Of a DNA stretch of 42,288 nucleotides, positions 1-9,295 are shown one piece after another (position 1 is the stretch's first letter; every line of letters starts with the position of its first letter). Origin of the DNA: Paracoccaceae bacterium. Its GTDB lineage: Bacteria > Pseudomonadota > Alphaproteobacteria > Rhodobacterales > Rhodobacteraceae. Location: the NCBI GenBank assembly GCA_016936395.1, contig JAFGXY010000058.1, forward strand, positions 1 through 42,288. Direction: 5' to 3'. The position numbers and the translations under genes were made by a program. The notes under the pieces are model-generated. The model was not told the origin of the DNA, searched no databases, and saw only the letters and a list, made by a program, of their open reading frames with translations.

Positions 1-78
1 ACCGTCTGCGACCTCTTCACCGAAGACGAATGCCTCAACTACTTCATCGCCGCAGGATACAAACCCGATTGGGCGTGA
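1..78 (+). CDS. C-terminal end of a transposase, IS630-like (partial)
   Basis: Only the last 25 codons and the TGA stop are inside the window; the gene runs off the left edge. The visible peptide contains the pattern F-T-x-D-E-C-x-N-Y-F-x-x-A-G-Y. This resembles the tail of IS630-type DDE transposases, where an E-C-x-N-Y-F-x-x-A-G-Y ending is common. That family assignment comes from remembered pattern only. The catalytic DDE residues are outside the window, so activity cannot be judged. No clear terminal inverted repeat could be recognised between the stop and the next gene, so the element boundary is unknown. Confidence 0.55.
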   Translation, partial: TVCDLFTEDECLNYFIAAGYKPDWA

Positions 79-119
79 CACGCTCTATCATGGCAAATCT
101 TGCATCAAGGTTAATGCGG

Positions 120-152
120 ATTGCTGCTTGGCAAATACTCCCGCCGGAGGCA
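120..152 (-). repeat. Dispersed gene-end repeat, copy A
   Basis: Read on the minus strand this is GCCTCCGGCGGGAGTATTT followed by an AAGCAGCAA tail. It matches copy B at 14720-14750 at all but two positions of 31, and copy C at 20693-20721 more loosely. It lies 3' of the UbiH-family gene in that gene's direction of transcription. The core can form a small CTCC/GGAG stem followed by TATTT. Its function is unknown; it could be a weak terminator or a mobile or recombination-prone repeat. Confidence 0.7.
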
Positions 153-269
153 GGCAAGGCTGGCCCAGCGCAGCTACGCCGGGCGCCTGCCGCGTGGAAA
201 CGCCGCCAAGCGGGGGCTCGATGCCCCCCGCGGCGGGCCCCCCGCGCCCGGGCAGAGGTCCGCTTCGGA

Positions 270-1499
270 TCAGATCGCCTGACCGGCCAGCAGCCGTGGC
301 AGATCGCCACTTACCCCAGCCGCCTGCCGCAGGAACCCGCGCCGCAGGGCCGGAACGGCGTTGACCACGCCCATGCCCAGATCGCGTCCCAGCCGCAACA
401 GCGGGTTGTTGTTGGAAAACAACCGGTTGACCGTATCCATCCCCAAGGCCAGCGCGGTGGCATCAAAGCGCCGCCAGACCTGATAGCGGTCCAGCACATC
501 CGCAGCGCCAATGTCTTCACCACGCCGCGCGGCCTCGACCAGCACCTGCGCCAGCGCCGCCACATCGCGCAGGCCAAGGTTCAGCCCTTGCCCGGCAATC
601 GGGTGCACGCCATGCGCCGCATCCCCCACCAGTGCCACGCGCGGGGCGACATAGCTTTTGGCCAGCTTCAGGCTCAGCGGATAGGTAAAGCGCGCGCCGG
701 CCAGCGCGATCTCGCCCAGAAACCGGCCAAAGCGCGGGCGCAGCACTTCAAGATAGGCATCGTCGTCCAGCGCCTGAATGGTGGCGGCATTGGCGTCGGT
801 CTCACTCCACACGATCGACGACAGATGCCCGCCCCGCAGCGGCAGAATGGCCAGCGGACCTTCGGGCATGAAGAACTGATGCGCGATGCCCTGATGGTCG
901 CCCGCGTGGCGGATCGCAGTCACCAGCGCGGTCTGGCCGTAGCCCCAGCCAACATAACCGATCCCCGCCCGCGCCGCCGTGCCCGACCCGCGGCCGTCGC
1001 AACCCACCAGCAGCCGCGCGGCAAGCGTCTTGCCCGAAGCCAGCGTCACCGTCACACCCTGCGGCCCCACCGCTTGCGCCACCACCGCCTCGCCCGACAG
1101 CAGCGTCAGGCCCGGGGTGTCGCGCATCGCATCCAGAAAGGCGCGGTACAGATGCCGGTCTTCCAGCATAAAGCCCATCGGACCGTCTTCGATCTCGGCC
1201 GAATCGAAATGCAGAAAGAACGGTGCCGCCCCCTTGCCCGCCACACCATCCGACGCCTTGATCTGCAAGATCGGTTGCACCAGATCGGCCACCCTTGGCC
1301 AGACCCCGATCACCGTCAGCAGGCGCTTTGATGCCAGCGCCAGCGCATAGGACCGGCCGTCAAACCCGGTCTCGGCCCGCGCCGGCGCCGGGCGGGCATC
1401 CACCACCGTGACCCGCAACCCGGCCTGCGCCAGGGCCAGGGCCAGCGCCGGGCCGTTCAATCCCCCCCCGGCAATCAGGATGTCGCAATCATGTTTCAT
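270..1499 (-). CDS. UbiH/UbiF-family FAD-dependent hydroxylase (ubiquinone biosynthesis)
   Basis: The 409-residue protein is a class A flavoprotein monooxygenase. An N-terminal Rossmann FAD motif (G-G-G-L-N-G at residues 11-16) follows a short beta strand. A mid-protein C-D-G-R-G-S motif corresponds to the family's DG box. A G-D-A-A-H-G-V-H-P-I-A-G-Q-G-L-N block starts near residue 292 and contacts FAD ribityl and NADPH. The P-I-A-G-Q-G-L-N signature is typical of the UbiH/UbiF/COQ6 group, which hydroxylates the ubiquinone ring at the inner membrane. Which ring position is attacked cannot be read from sequence; alphaproteobacterial members often have mixed regiospecificity. It is divergent from the amidase gene, with an 80-base gap, and its 3' side carries repeat copy A. 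Length is normal for the family. Confidence 0.88.
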   Translation of the reverse strand: MKHDCDILIAGGGLNGPALALALAQAGLRVTVVDARPAPARAETGFDGRSYALALASKRLLTVIGVWPRVADLVQPILQIKASDGVAGKGAAPFFLHFDSAEIEDGPMGFMLEDRHLYRAFLDAMRDTPGLTLLSGEAVVAQAVGPQGVTVTLASGKTLAARLLVGCDGRGSGTAARAGIGYVGWGYGQTALVTAIRHAGDHQGIAHQFFMPEGPLAILPLRGGHLSSIVWSETDANAATIQALDDDAYLEVLRPRFGRFLGEIALAGARFTYPLSLKLAKSYVAPRVALVGDAAHGVHPIAGQGLNLGLRDVAALAQVLVEAARRGEDIGAADVLDRYQVWRRFDATALALGMDTVNRLFSNNNPLLRLGRDLGMGVVNAVPALRRGFLRQAAGVSGDLPRLLAGQAI

Positions 1500-1579
1500 G
1501 CCGCATCATATGGCGCGACGCGCGGGATTGTCCATGCGCGGCCTTGACGGTAGCTTTGGCTGCAAAGCGGGGGCAGCGC

Positions 1580-2911
1580 ATGGCAAAAACCTGGGCGAAC
1601 ATGACGGCGGCCGAACTGGGTGCCGAAATTGAAACCGGCCGCATCCACCCGGTAGAGCTGTGCGAGATGCAGCTTGCCGCCATTGACCACCACCCCTTGC
1701 GCGACCGCATCTACGCCCGCGTCATGCCCAACCGCAGCCGGGCCGAGGCGATGTCTGCCGCCGCCCGCGCCAAGGCCGGTTTGCGTCGCGGGCCGCTCGA
1801 TGGCCTGCCGATCAGTTGGAAAGACCTCTTTGACACCGCCGGTCGCGCCACCGAGGCAGGCTCGGCCCTGTTGCGCGGCCGCACACCTGCGGCAGATGCC
1901 GAGGTGCTGCGCATCGCCACGCTGCAAGGTCTGGTCTGCCTGGGCAAGACCCATATGTCGGAACTGGCATTTTCCGGGCTGGGGCTGAACCCGGTCACCG
2001 CCACACCGCCCTGCATCAACGATGATCAGGCCGTGGCGGGTGGCTCGTCCTCGGGGGCGGCCACCTCTGTCGCCTTTGGTCTGGCCCCGGCCGCCATCGG
2101 CTCTGATACCGGCGGTTCGGTGCGTATCCCTGCTGCGTGGAACGATCTGGTCGGGCTGAAGACCACGCATGGCCGGCTGTCGCTGCGCGGCGTGGTGCCA
2201 TTGTGCGAGATGTTCGACACCGTCGGCCCGCTGGCGCGCAGCGTTGAAGACTGCGCCCTGCTGCTGGCCGCAATGGAAGGGCGGGCCGCCCCCGACCTGC
2301 GCGGCACCAGCCTGCATGGCGCGCGGCTTCTGGTGCTGGAAACCGTCGCACTCGACGATCTGCGCGACCGTCCGGCCCGGGGCTTTGATGATGCCTTGTC
2401 GCGGCTGTCGCGGGCGGGGGCACGCATAAACCATGCCCGCGTCCCCGAAGTGGCCGAGGCGATGGACCTTGCCGCCGCCCTGTTCACCGCCGAAGCCTAT
2501 GGCATCTGGGGCAAGACCATCGAGGCCGCGCCTGACAAGATGTTCCCGCGCATTCTCGAACGGTTCCGGGCCGGGGCGCGGGTCGCGGCGCATGACTATG
2601 TCGCCGCATGGCGCAGGCTGCACGCGCTGCGCCGGATCTGGACGCAGGCCGTGGCGGGCTATGATGCCGTCATTCTGCCCACCTCGCCCATTCTGCCCCC
2701 CAATGCCCATCGGCTGCTGACCGACCACGACTATTACGTTGCCGAAAACCTGCTCGCCCTGCGCAACACCCGCATCGGCAATCTGATGGACGGCTGCGCG
2801 CTGACACTGCCGACCTTGCAGCCGTCTTGCGGCATCAGCTTCATGGCACCGCCGATGACCGAAGACCGCCTGTTGCGCCTTGGCACTGCGGCTGCCCACG
2901 CCCTGCAATAG
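1580..2911 (+). CDS. Amidase-signature family hydrolase
   Basis: The 443-residue protein belongs to the amidase signature family, which hydrolyses C-N amide bonds using a Ser-cisSer-Lys triad. All three appear present: Lys in S-W-K-D-L-F-D (about residue 81), cis-Ser in G-G-S-S-S-G-A (about 157) and the nucleophile Ser in G-S-D-T-G-G-S-V-R-I-P-A (about 180). The ATG at 1580 is preferred over an upstream in-frame start at 1544 because it follows a purine-rich GGGGGCAG and leaves a normal N-terminus; an ATG at 1601 is also possible. There are no GatB or GatC neighbours, so a glutamyl-tRNA amidotransferase role is unlikely. The substrate is unknown. It is monocistronic and divergent from the UbiH-family gene. 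Confidence 0.85.
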   Translation: MAKTWANMTAAELGAEIETGRIHPVELCEMQLAAIDHHPLRDRIYARVMPNRSRAEAMSAAARAKAGLRRGPLDGLPISWKDLFDTAGRATEAGSALLRGRTPAADAEVLRIATLQGLVCLGKTHMSELAFSGLGLNPVTATPPCINDDQAVAGGSSSGAATSVAFGLAPAAIGSDTGGSVRIPAAWNDLVGLKTTHGRLSLRGVVPLCEMFDTVGPLARSVEDCALLLAAMEGRAAPDLRGTSLHGARLLVLETVALDDLRDRPARGFDDALSRLSRAGARINHARVPEVAEAMDLAAALFTAEAYGIWGKTIEAAPDKMFPRILERFRAGARVAAHDYVAAWRRLHALRRIWTQAVAGYDAVILPTSPILPPNAHRLLTDHDYYVAENLLALRNTRIGNLMDGCALTLPTLQPSCGISFMAPPMTEDRLLRLGTAAAHALQ

Positions 2912-2917
2912 CCCGGC

Positions 2918-2932
2918 CGCCCGTCGCGGGCG
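2918..2932. other. Small GC hairpin after the amidase gene
   Basis: CGCCCG and CGGGCG form a 6-bp perfect stem with a 3-nt TCG loop, seven bases after the amidase stop. The bases after it are an A-run, not a T-run, so it lacks the tail of an intrinsic terminator on the plus strand. It may only mark or protect a transcript end. Confidence 0.4.
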
Positions 2933-3051
2933 AAAAAGCCACAATGCAGCCGGGCCAACCCACAGGGCCACCGGCTTTTTCTGGACCGCGCGGCAATAGC
3001 TGGCTATCGTTGCCTCAAAGGGGCGATACGATCCCAAAGGTTGAGGCAGTC

Positions 3052-4242
3052 ATGGCGTTTCCAGAGCGGTTTTCGAACCTGCCGGAGTATGCGTTTCCGC
3101 GTTTGCGGAAGCTGCTGGATGCGCATGCGCCGGGCGGCACGCCGATTGCGATGACGATCGGTGAACCCCGCCACCCGATGCCCGATTTCGTCGGCCCCAT
3201 CCTAGCACAACATCTTGATGGGTTCGGCGTCTATCCCCCCAATGATGGCACGCCCGAATTGTTGGCCGCGATTTCGACTTGGGTGCAGCGCCGCTATGGC
3301 GTGGCGCTTTCCCCCGACCGCATCATGGCGCTGAACGGCACCCGCGAAGGCCTGTTCAACGCGGCCATCGCCCTTGCGCCGGAAACCAAGGCTGGCAAGC
3401 GTCCGGTCATTCTGATGCCGAACCCGTTCTATCAGGTCTATGCCGTCGCCGCGCTGACCGTGGGCGCCGAGCCGGTCTATGTGCCCGCCACGGCGGAAAC
3501 CGGCTTTCTGCCCGATTATGAAAGCCTGCCGACGGACATTCTGGACCGCGTGACCGTGGCTTACCTCTGTTCGCCCGCCAACCCGCAAGGCGTTATCGCG
3601 CCCGAAGACTATCTGGCCCGCCTACTGGCTCTGGCTGAAAAGCATGATTTCCGGGTGTTTGCCGACGAATGCTATTCCGAGATCTGGCGCGACGCCCCGC
3701 CGCCCGGTGCGCTGACCGTGGCGCGGGCCAGCGGCACCGACCCCGAGCGTGTGGCGGTGTTTCACTCACTGTCGAAACGCTCCAACCTGCCCGGCCTGCG
3801 CTCTGGCTTTGTGGCAACCGGGCCGCAGTCGATGGCGCGCATCCGGCAGTTGCGCGCCTTTGCCGGTGCGCCATTGCCGCTGCCGATCCAGCATGTGTCG
3901 CAAGCGGCCTGGTCGGACGAGGCCCATGTCGCCCACAGCCTTGCGCTTTATCAGGAAAAGTTCCACCTCGCCGATCAGGTCTTTGCCGGGCTGACCAACC
4001 GTGTCTCGCCCGAAGGCGGGTTCTTTCTCTGGTTGCCGGTGCCCGCCGCGATCGGCGATGGCGAGGCGGCGGCCCTGACGCTCTGGCGCGAAACCGGGGT
4101 GCGGGTGCTGCCCGGTGCCTACCTCTCGCGCGACGCAGACGGGCAGAACCCCGGACGCGGCTATATCAGGGTGGCGCTGGTCGCCCCAAAAGACGACTTG
4201 CAGCACGGGCTGACCCGGCTGCGTGACTGCCTCTACGGTTAA
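3052..4242 (+). CDS. PLP-dependent class I/II aminotransferase (DapC-like)
   Basis: This 396-residue fold-type I aminotransferase has its Schiff-base lysine in H-S-L-S-K-R-S-N-L-P-G-L-R (Lys about residue 242). Other family marks are N-P-F-Y-Q-V-Y, S-P-A-N-P-Q-G, F-A-D-E-C-Y-S-E and the C-terminal G-Y-I-R-V-A-L substrate-carboxylate arginine. The N-terminal P-x-G-E-P-R-H motif (here T-I-G-E-P-R-H) and the S-K-R-S-N motif resemble succinyldiaminopimelate aminotransferase (DapC) of the lysine/diaminopimelate pathway. Related kynurenine and aspartate aminotransferase groups share these marks, so the substrate is not certain. The ATG at 3052 follows TTGAGGCAGTC; the open frame extends upstream to 2827, but that part overlaps the amidase and looks like shadow. 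ftsK starts 14 bases after its stop. Confidence 0.85.
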   Translation: MAFPERFSNLPEYAFPRLRKLLDAHAPGGTPIAMTIGEPRHPMPDFVGPILAQHLDGFGVYPPNDGTPELLAAISTWVQRRYGVALSPDRIMALNGTREGLFNAAIALAPETKAGKRPVILMPNPFYQVYAVAALTVGAEPVYVPATAETGFLPDYESLPTDILDRVTVAYLCSPANPQGVIAPEDYLARLLALAEKHDFRVFADECYSEIWRDAPPPGALTVARASGTDPERVAVFHSLSKRSNLPGLRSGFVATGPQSMARIRQLRAFAGAPLPLPIQHVSQAAWSDEAHVAHSLALYQEKFHLADQVFAGLTNRVSPEGGFFLWLPVPAAIGDGEAAALTLWRETGVRVLPGAYLSRDADGQNPGRGYIRVALVAPKDDLQHGLTRLRDCLYG

Positions 4243-4256
4243 GGACAGGTTAGGCC

Positions 4257-7200
4257 ATGGCATCCATAAACGCACGTCAGCGCGACCCGCTTGTCGATCA
4301 GAACACCGCGGCCATGCTGGAACGCCGGGGGCGCGAGCTTATGGGGCTGGCGCTCTTGGCGGTGGCCTTGGCCTTTGCGCTGATGCTGGGCAGCTATTCG
4401 CCCGAAGATCCCGGCTGGATGGTCGCCACCGACCAACCGGCGCACAACATGCTTGGCCGCTTTGGCGCGGCGGTTGCATCCACGCTGATGATCATCGGTG
4501 GAAAGGGTGCCTGGATGATCCCGCTGATCCTGGGTGCCTGGGGTGCCCGCTTTGTCAGCCACCGCGGCGCTGACCGCGCCGTAGGCCGCATCGTCTTTGC
4601 CGTCATCGCGGTGGCGCTGGCTTCGGTCTTTGCCGCCACGCTGGTGCCCGGTGCGGGCTGGCCGCATGCCTTTGGCTTGGGCGGGCTGTTTGGCGACACC
4701 ATCCTTGGCACATTGCTGGGCATGGCCCCGGTCAACGCAGGGCTTGGCCTGAACCTGATGTCGCTGCTGCTGGGCGGTTTGCTGGTGGTGATGGGCCTTT
4801 GGGTCACCGGCTTTACCATGCCCGAGCTGTCGGCGATCGGGCGGTTTCTGGCGATGGGCACGATCTTTGCCTATGACAAGGCGCTGGCCGCCGCAGGCAA
4901 GGGCCGTGTCCGCGCCGCCGCCGCCCTTGCCGATCGCCGCGCCGCCAAGGCCGAAGCCATGTCAAACCGCGCCGCCGCCGTGTCACAAGACTGGCAGGCG
5001 CACCCCCTGACCGCTCCGATGGCCCCACCCGCCTTTGGCACCCGCAGCGCCGCCATCCACCGCGCGCCGACCGGGGCCCAGCCCGCCCCGCTGTCCCACC
5101 CCGCCCACCCGCTGCGCGCCGATCCGCGCTATCCCGAACCGATGGCCGAGGCCGCGCACTACGCCCCGCCGCGCGAAAAGGTCGGCCTTCTGGCCCGGAT
5201 GCCGCAACTGATGCGCCGCGCCGCCGACCCGCTGCCCGAACTGGTGGAACCGCAAGCCCCCGACTATTCCGATGATCTCGCCCCCGATCATGACCGCATC
5301 AAGGCCCGCATTTCCGACGCGATCCGCGCGCGCCTGCGCAGCGGGCCCGCGCTGAACCCGGTCACTGCCGCCGCGCAGCCCCGGCGCGAACCGCCCGTTG
5401 CCCGCAGCCTGACCCAACGCCTGCGCGGCCCGCAGCCCTTGCTGGCCGACACCCGCAAACCCGCGGCCCCGGTCACCCGCCTTGGCCTGCCCCCCGAGCC
5501 GCCGCTGACCGCCAGCCACGTCACCGCCGTCTTCACGCCCCCCGCCCCGCAGCAGCCCCAGGTGTGGCCGAGTGACGAAAACCTGTTCGTCCCTGACCTG
5601 CCGCCAACACCCGAATATGCCGATCAGGACGACGCCGACTGGCAACCCGATGACGGTTTCGAGCCCGACTACGACCCCACCCCGATGCCGCCCCGCCCGC
5701 CGATGCCCGAGGCCCGCAAGCCCGTGGTGCAGCACATCGTGAAAAAGCCGCTTGCGCCTTCGCGTCAGGCCCTTGCCGAAACCCAGCCCCGCCTGCGGTT
5801 TGACGACATGGCGGCCCAACCCTATGAGCTGCCCCCCCTGTCGCTTCTGGCCAGCCCCGCCACCGTCGAGCGCTTTGCCCTTTCCGATGAATCGCTGGAA
5901 GAAAACGCCCGCATGCTGGAATCGGTGCTCGATGATTACGGCGTCAAGGGCGAGATCGTGTCGGTCCGCCCCGGCCCGGTGGTCACCATGTATGAACTGG
6001 AACCCGCGCCGGGCCTGAAGGCCAGCCGTGTCATCGGTCTGGCCGATGACATCGCGCGCTCCATGTCGGCGCTGTCGGCCCGTGTCTCCACCGTGCCGGG
6101 GCGCAGCGTCATCGGCATCGAACTGCCCAACGCCACCCGCGAAAAGGTGGTCTTGCGCGAAATCCTGTCGGCCCGCGACTTTGGCGACAGCAACATGCGC
6201 CTGCCGCTGGCACTTGGCAAAGACATCGGCGGCGACGCCATCGTCGCCAACCTCGCCAAGATGCCCCACCTGTTGATCGCGGGCACCACCGGTTCGGGCA
6301 AATCGGTCGCGATCAACACCATGATCCTGTCGCTCTTGTACAAGCTGACACCCGAGGAATGCCGCCTGATCATGATCGACCCCAAGATGCTGGAACTGTC
6401 GGTTTATGATGGCATCCCGCACCTGCTGTCGCCCGTGGTGACCGACCCGAAAAAGGCCGTCGTCGCCCTGAAATGGGTGGTGGCGGAAATGGAGGAACGC
6501 TACCGCAAGATGTCGAAGATGGGGGTGCGCAACATCGAAGGCTACAATGGCCGGGTGCGCGAGGCCCTTGCCAAGGCCGAGATGTTCAAGCGCACCATCC
6601 AGACCGGCTTTGACGAAGACACCGGCGAGCCGGTGTTCGAGACCGAAGAATTCGCCCCCGTGGCATTGCCCTATATCGTGGTTGTGGTCGATGAAATGGC
6701 CGACCTGATGATGGTCGCCGGCAAGGAAATCGAGGCCTGCATCCAGCGCCTTGCCCAGATGGCCCGCGCCTCTGGCATCCACCTGATCATGGCCACCCAG
6801 CGCCCGTCGGTGGACGTGATCACCGGCACCATCAAGGCCAACTTCCCGACCCGGATCAGCTTTCAGGTCACCTCCAAGATCGACAGCCGCACCATCCTTG
6901 GCGAACAGGGGGCCGAGCAATTGCTGGGCATGGGCGACATGCTCTATATGGGCAACGGCGCCAAGATCACCCGCATCCACGGCCCCTTTGTCAGCGACGA
7001 GGAAGTGGAAGAAATCGTCAACCACCTGAAATCCTTTGGCCCGCCGGTCTATATGTCGGGCGTGGTCGAAGGCCCGGACGAAGACACTGCATCTGACATC
7101 GACGTGGTGCTGGGCCTGTCAACGGGCGACGGCGAAGACGCGCTCTACGATCAGGCCGTCGCCATCGTCGCGAAAGACCGCAAATGCTCGACCTCCTACA

Positions 7201-7325
7201 TCCAGCGCAAACTGGGCATCGGCTACAACAAGGCCGCCAAGCTGGTGGAACAGATGGAAGAACAGATGGTCGTTACCCCGGCAAACCACGTCGGCAAACG
7301 CGAAATTCTGGTCCCCGAGGTGTAG
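4257..7325 (+). CDS. ftsK: DNA translocase FtsK
   Basis: The 1022-residue septal DNA pump clears and aligns the terminus region and activates XerCD at dif. The N-terminal 200 or so residues contain four hydrophobic spans, starting [13 protein letters not shown] proline-rich linker of about 300 residues follows, then the RecA-like motor. The motor has Walker A G-T-T-G-S-G-K-S near residue 675, Walker [10 protein letters not shown], and the [13 protein letters not shown] motif. The last 65 residues are the winged-helix gamma domain that reads KOPS (Y-I-Q-R-K-L-x-I-G-Y-N-K-A-A). Length and order match proteobacterial FtsK. It lies just downstream of the aminotransferase gene and may be co-transcribed with it; lolA further downstream is a usual partner in Rhodobacterales. 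Confidence 0.97.
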   Translation: MASINARQRDPLVDQNTAAMLERRGRELMGLALLAVALAFALMLGSYSPEDPGWMVATDQPAHNMLGRFGAAVASTLMIIGGKGAWMIPLILGAWGARFVSHRGADRAVGRIVFAVIAVALASVFAATLVPGAGWPHAFGLGGLFGDTILGTLLGMAPVNAGLGLNLMSLLLGGLLVVMGLWVTGFTMPELSAIGRFLAMGTIFAYDKALAAAGKGRVRAAAALADRRAAKAEAMSNRAAAVSQDWQAHPLTAPMAPPAFGTRSAAIHRAPTGAQPAPLSHPAHPLRADPRYPEPMAEAAHYAPPREKVGLLARMPQLMRRAADPLPELVEPQAPDYSDDLAPDHDRIKARISDAIRARLRSGPALNPVTAAAQPRREPPVARSLTQRLRGPQPLLADTRKPAAPVTRLGLPPEPPLTASHVTAVFTPPAPQQPQVWPSDENLFVPDLPPTPEYADQDDADWQPDDGFEPDYDPTPMPPRPPMPEARKPVVQHIVKKPLAPSRQALAETQPRLRFDDMAAQPYELPPLSLLASPATVERFALSDESLEENARMLESVLDDYGVKGEIVSVRPGPVVTMYELEPAPGLKASRVIGLADDIARSMSALSARVSTVPGRSVIGIELPNATREKVVLREILSARDFGDSNMRLPLALGKDIGGDAIVANLAKMPHLLIAGTTGSGKSVAINTMILSLLYKLTPEECRLIMIDPKMLELSVYDGIPHLLSPVVTDPKKAVVALKWVVAEMEERYRKMSKMGVRNIEGYNGRVREALAKAEMFKRTIQTGFDEDTGEPVFETEEFAPVALPYIVVVVDEMADLMMVAGKEIEACIQRLAQMARASGIHLIMATQRPSVDVITGTIKANFPTRISFQVTSKIDSRTILGEQGAEQLLGMGDMLYMGNGAKITRIHGPFVSDEEVEEIVNHLKSFGPPVYMSGVVEGPDEDTASDIDVVLGLSTGDGEDALYDQAVAIVAKDRKCSTSYIQRKLGIGYNKAAKLVEQMEEQMVVTPANHVGKREILVPEV

Positions 7326-7344
7326 GGCGGGGTTCACCCCGCCC
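7325..7344 (+). terminator. Hairpin at the ftsK stop codon
   Basis: GGGCGGGG and CCCCGCCC form a perfect 8-bp GC stem closed by a TTCA tetraloop. It begins on the last base of the ftsK stop codon. There is no T-run after it, so it is terminator-like but not a classical intrinsic terminator. It sits between ftsK and the convergent BrnA-like gene and could serve either strand. Confidence 0.55.
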
Positions 7345-7379
7345 ACAACCCAAGGCCGCAAGCACCGGGCCAGCGCGCC

Positions 7380-7895
7380 TCACTCCAGCCCCTTCACCGT
7401 CTCGGCCCAATGCTCCAGCCGGGCCAGCAATTGCGTGGCGGCGGTATCGGGCTTTGCCCCGCGCAACATCTCTTGCACCAGACCGGGCAAGTCGCGCTTC
7501 AGCCCGGCGGCTTCGCGGTCCAGATCGTGCAGCGCATCCTGACCGTGGTCCACGTCCTCGGGACCCTGCACCACGCCCGCAAGGCGCGCCAGCATGAAGG
7601 CCCGCAGCACCGCATTCATCCGTGGCAGATGCCCCGCCCCCATCGACCGGAAAAACTGCAGCACATCCTCATCCACCCGGATCGAGATATGGCGTTTGCC
7701 CGGCACCGGGTCGGCCTGCGCGATGGCGTGCCATTCGGGCGGAATCCGCGCCGACCCGCGCATCCCCCAGCGCAGGTCATCCTCCAACCCGCGCAACGTC
7801 TGGGCAAGGTGGGTATAGCTGGCCCGGCGCTTGTGCTCGGCGGCGGGTCTGGGGGTGGCTTTGGGGGTCGTTCTGGGGCTGGGTCGTGTGGGCAT
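7380..7895 (-). CDS. BrnA/DUF4415-type DNA-binding protein, no toxin partner
   Basis: The 171-residue protein has a central segment R-H-I-S-I-R-V-D-E-D-V-L-Q-F-F-R-S-M-G followed by R-M-N-A-V-L-R-A-F-M. This is the ribbon-helix-helix core of the BrnA antitoxin family (DUF4415). Such proteins normally bind DNA as dimers and neutralise and autoregulate with a BrnT toxin. Here there is a basic, proline-rich N-terminus of about 25 residues and a C-terminal helical extension of about 70 residues. No BrnT-like gene is adjacent on either side. The genes on both sides, ftsK and lolA, are core genes. It may therefore be a domesticated regulator rather than half of a toxin-antitoxin module. It is convergent with ftsK and divergent from lolA. 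Confidence 0.75.
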   Translation of the reverse strand: MPTRPSPRTTPKATPRPAAEHKRRASYTHLAQTLRGLEDDLRWGMRGSARIPPEWHAIAQADPVPGKRHISIRVDEDVLQFFRSMGAGHLPRMNAVLRAFMLARLAGVVQGPEDVDHGQDALHDLDREAAGLKRDLPGLVQEMLRGAKPDTAATQLLARLEHWAETVKGLE

Positions 7896-8095
7896 GGTCT
7901 GGCTCCTGTCTGTGTGCGCCAGCCTGCCCGCGCCGGGTTAACGCCGCCCGAACCGGCCGCGCGGCCCGTGACCACGGCATGCCCACGGGAAAAACACCTG
8001 CACGGCACGCGCATCCCGTCACGACTTCGGCACTTCTTCGCAACAGGCCTGCAATCCCTGATGCAAGACGCGGCACCTGCGATTATATCTGGATC

Positions 8096-8698
8096 ATGAA
8101 CCGCAGAACCGCCCTTCTGGCCCCGCTTGCCCTGCTTGCCCTTGGCTCCCCGGCTTTGGCCGCCAAGATATCTTTGGCAGAATTGTCCAGCTATCTGAAC
8201 AGCTTGACCACGGTCGAGGCAGATTTCACCCAAGTGAACGGTGACGGCACCATCGCCACCGGCAAGCTTTTCATCCGCCGCCCCGGCCGCGTGCGCTTTG
8301 AATATGCCCCGCCCGACCGCAGTCTGGTGATGGCGGGCGGCAGCCAAGTGGCTATTTTTGATGCAAAATCCAACCAGCCCCCCGAACAATACCCCCTGAA
8401 ACGCACCCCCCTGAACCTGATCCTTGCCGCTGATATCGACCTTGGCAAAGCCAGAATGGTGGTCGGTCACAAAGAGGTGGAAAACACCACAAGGGTCATC
8501 GCGCAAGACCCGGAAAACCCGTCTTACGGCACGATCGAACTGGTGTTCACCGCTGCCCCTGTCGCGTTGCGGCAGTGGATCATCACCGATGACGTGGGCA
8601 ACCAAACCACTGTTATTCTAGGTGAAATGAAAAAGGGGGGGGCGTTCCCCGCGTCCTATTTCGACATCTCAAGCGAAACCCGCAAACGCGGCTTGTAA
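8096..8698 (+). CDS. lolA: Outer-membrane lipoprotein carrier LolA
   Basis: The 200-residue periplasmic chaperone escorts lipoproteins from LolCDE to the outer membrane. Residues 1-22 are a Sec signal peptide (N-R-R, then L-L-A-P-L-A-L-L-A-L-G, cleavage after A-L-A). The mature protein begins with helix S-L-A-E-L-S-S-Y-L-N-S-L and contains the family pattern V-E-A-D-F-T-Q and G-K-L-F-I-R-R-P-G-R-V-R-F-E-Y-A-P-P. The open frame continues upstream to 7622, but the ATG at 8096 is chosen because it gives the signal peptide. There is no obvious strong Shine-Dalgarno. Linkage to ftsK is typical of the order. The stop lies 9 bases from the convergent transglycosylase stop. Confidence 0.93.
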   Translation: MNRRTALLAPLALLALGSPALAAKISLAELSSYLNSLTTVEADFTQVNGDGTIATGKLFIRRPGRVRFEYAPPDRSLVMAGGSQVAIFDAKSNQPPEQYPLKRTPLNLILAADIDLGKARMVVGHKEVENTTRVIAQDPENPSYGTIELVFTAAPVALRQWIITDDVGNQTTVILGEMKKGGAFPASYFDISSETRKRGL

Positions 8699-8707
8699 GC
8701 GGCGGGC

Positions 8708-9295
8708 TTACCGCCTGCACCCCGCCAGTTGCTGGGCATACATGTCTGCCCGCGCCTGCACTTTCGCCGCAACATCAACCAGCCATGGCTTCTCCAGATA
8801 GCTTTGGCGGGCAAAGCCGGTGCGACCTTCGTGATAGGCCAGATAATGCGCCTGCGCGTCGGATTTGGAGATGCCCAACCGCTCGGCCGACTGGTCCATG
8901 TACCAGCCCATGAAGTCGGTCGCATCCGAAATCCGGTCCCGCCGCGCCCCGCCCCGACGTTGGTCCTTTTGGTATTCTTCCCAAGTCCCATCAAGGGCTT
9001 GGCTGTATCCATAGGCCGAAGACTGCCGTCCCATCGGGATGATCCCCAGCGCAAAACGGTGCGGGGTCTGCGCGTTGCCGATGAACTTCGACTCCTGATG
9101 GATCGTCGCCATCTGCACATGCACCGGAACGCCCCACTTGCGTTCCGTCGCCTTCATCGCGTTGAAATACTGCGGTCTTTCCCGCGCGATGGCACAGGCG
9201 TTGTCCAAATCACGGGGCGCCGAAAACCGGCTGCTGCCACCACCACAGGCGGCCAACAACAACAACAGCATCGACGCGCGGAGAAGTCTGCTCAT
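8708..9295 (-). CDS. Lytic transglycosylase (SLT domain) lipoprotein
   Basis: The 195-residue protein begins with a lipoprotein signal: a hydrophobic run L-L-L-L-L followed by A-A-C, so lipidation at about Cys17 is expected. The SLT-type lysozyme fold follows. The likely catalytic glutamate is in A-T-I-H-Q-E-S-K-F, preceded by W-G-V-P-V-H-V-Q-M and followed by A-Y-G-Y-S-Q-A-L-D-G-T-W-E-E-Y. Such enzymes cleave the MurNAc-GlcNAc bond of peptidoglycan with 1,6-anhydro formation. The ATG at 9295 is chosen because it places the lipobox correctly; the frame is open about 50 codons further upstream but without signal-like sequence. Convergent with lolA. Confidence 0.88.
   Translation of the reverse strand: MSRLLRASMLLLLLAACGGGSSRFSAPRDLDNACAIARERPQYFNAMKATERKWGVPVHVQMATIHQESKFIGNAQTPHRFALGIIPMGRQSSAYGYSQALDGTWEEYQKDQRRGGARRDRISDATDFMGWYMDQSAERLGISKSDAQAHYLAYHEGRTGFARQSYLEKPWLVDVAAKVQARADMYAQQLAGCRR

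Noticed and set aside
1-269. Complete insertion sequence at the left edge
   Set aside because: Only the last 78 bases of a possible transposase are present and no terminal repeat pair can be seen.
1496-3037. 513-codon open frame opposite the amidase and adjacent gap
   Set aside because: Composition is shadow-like and it crosses the amidase gene completely.
4983-7025. 680-codon open frame on the strand opposite ftsK
   Set aside because: It is rich in H, G, R, D and Q in the pattern typical of antisense shadow of GC-rich genes, has no domain signature, and ftsK is certain on the other strand.
7622-8095. N-terminal extension of the LolA frame
   Set aside because: The upstream frame overlaps the BrnA-like gene, has proline-rich shadow composition, and would bury the clear signal peptide.
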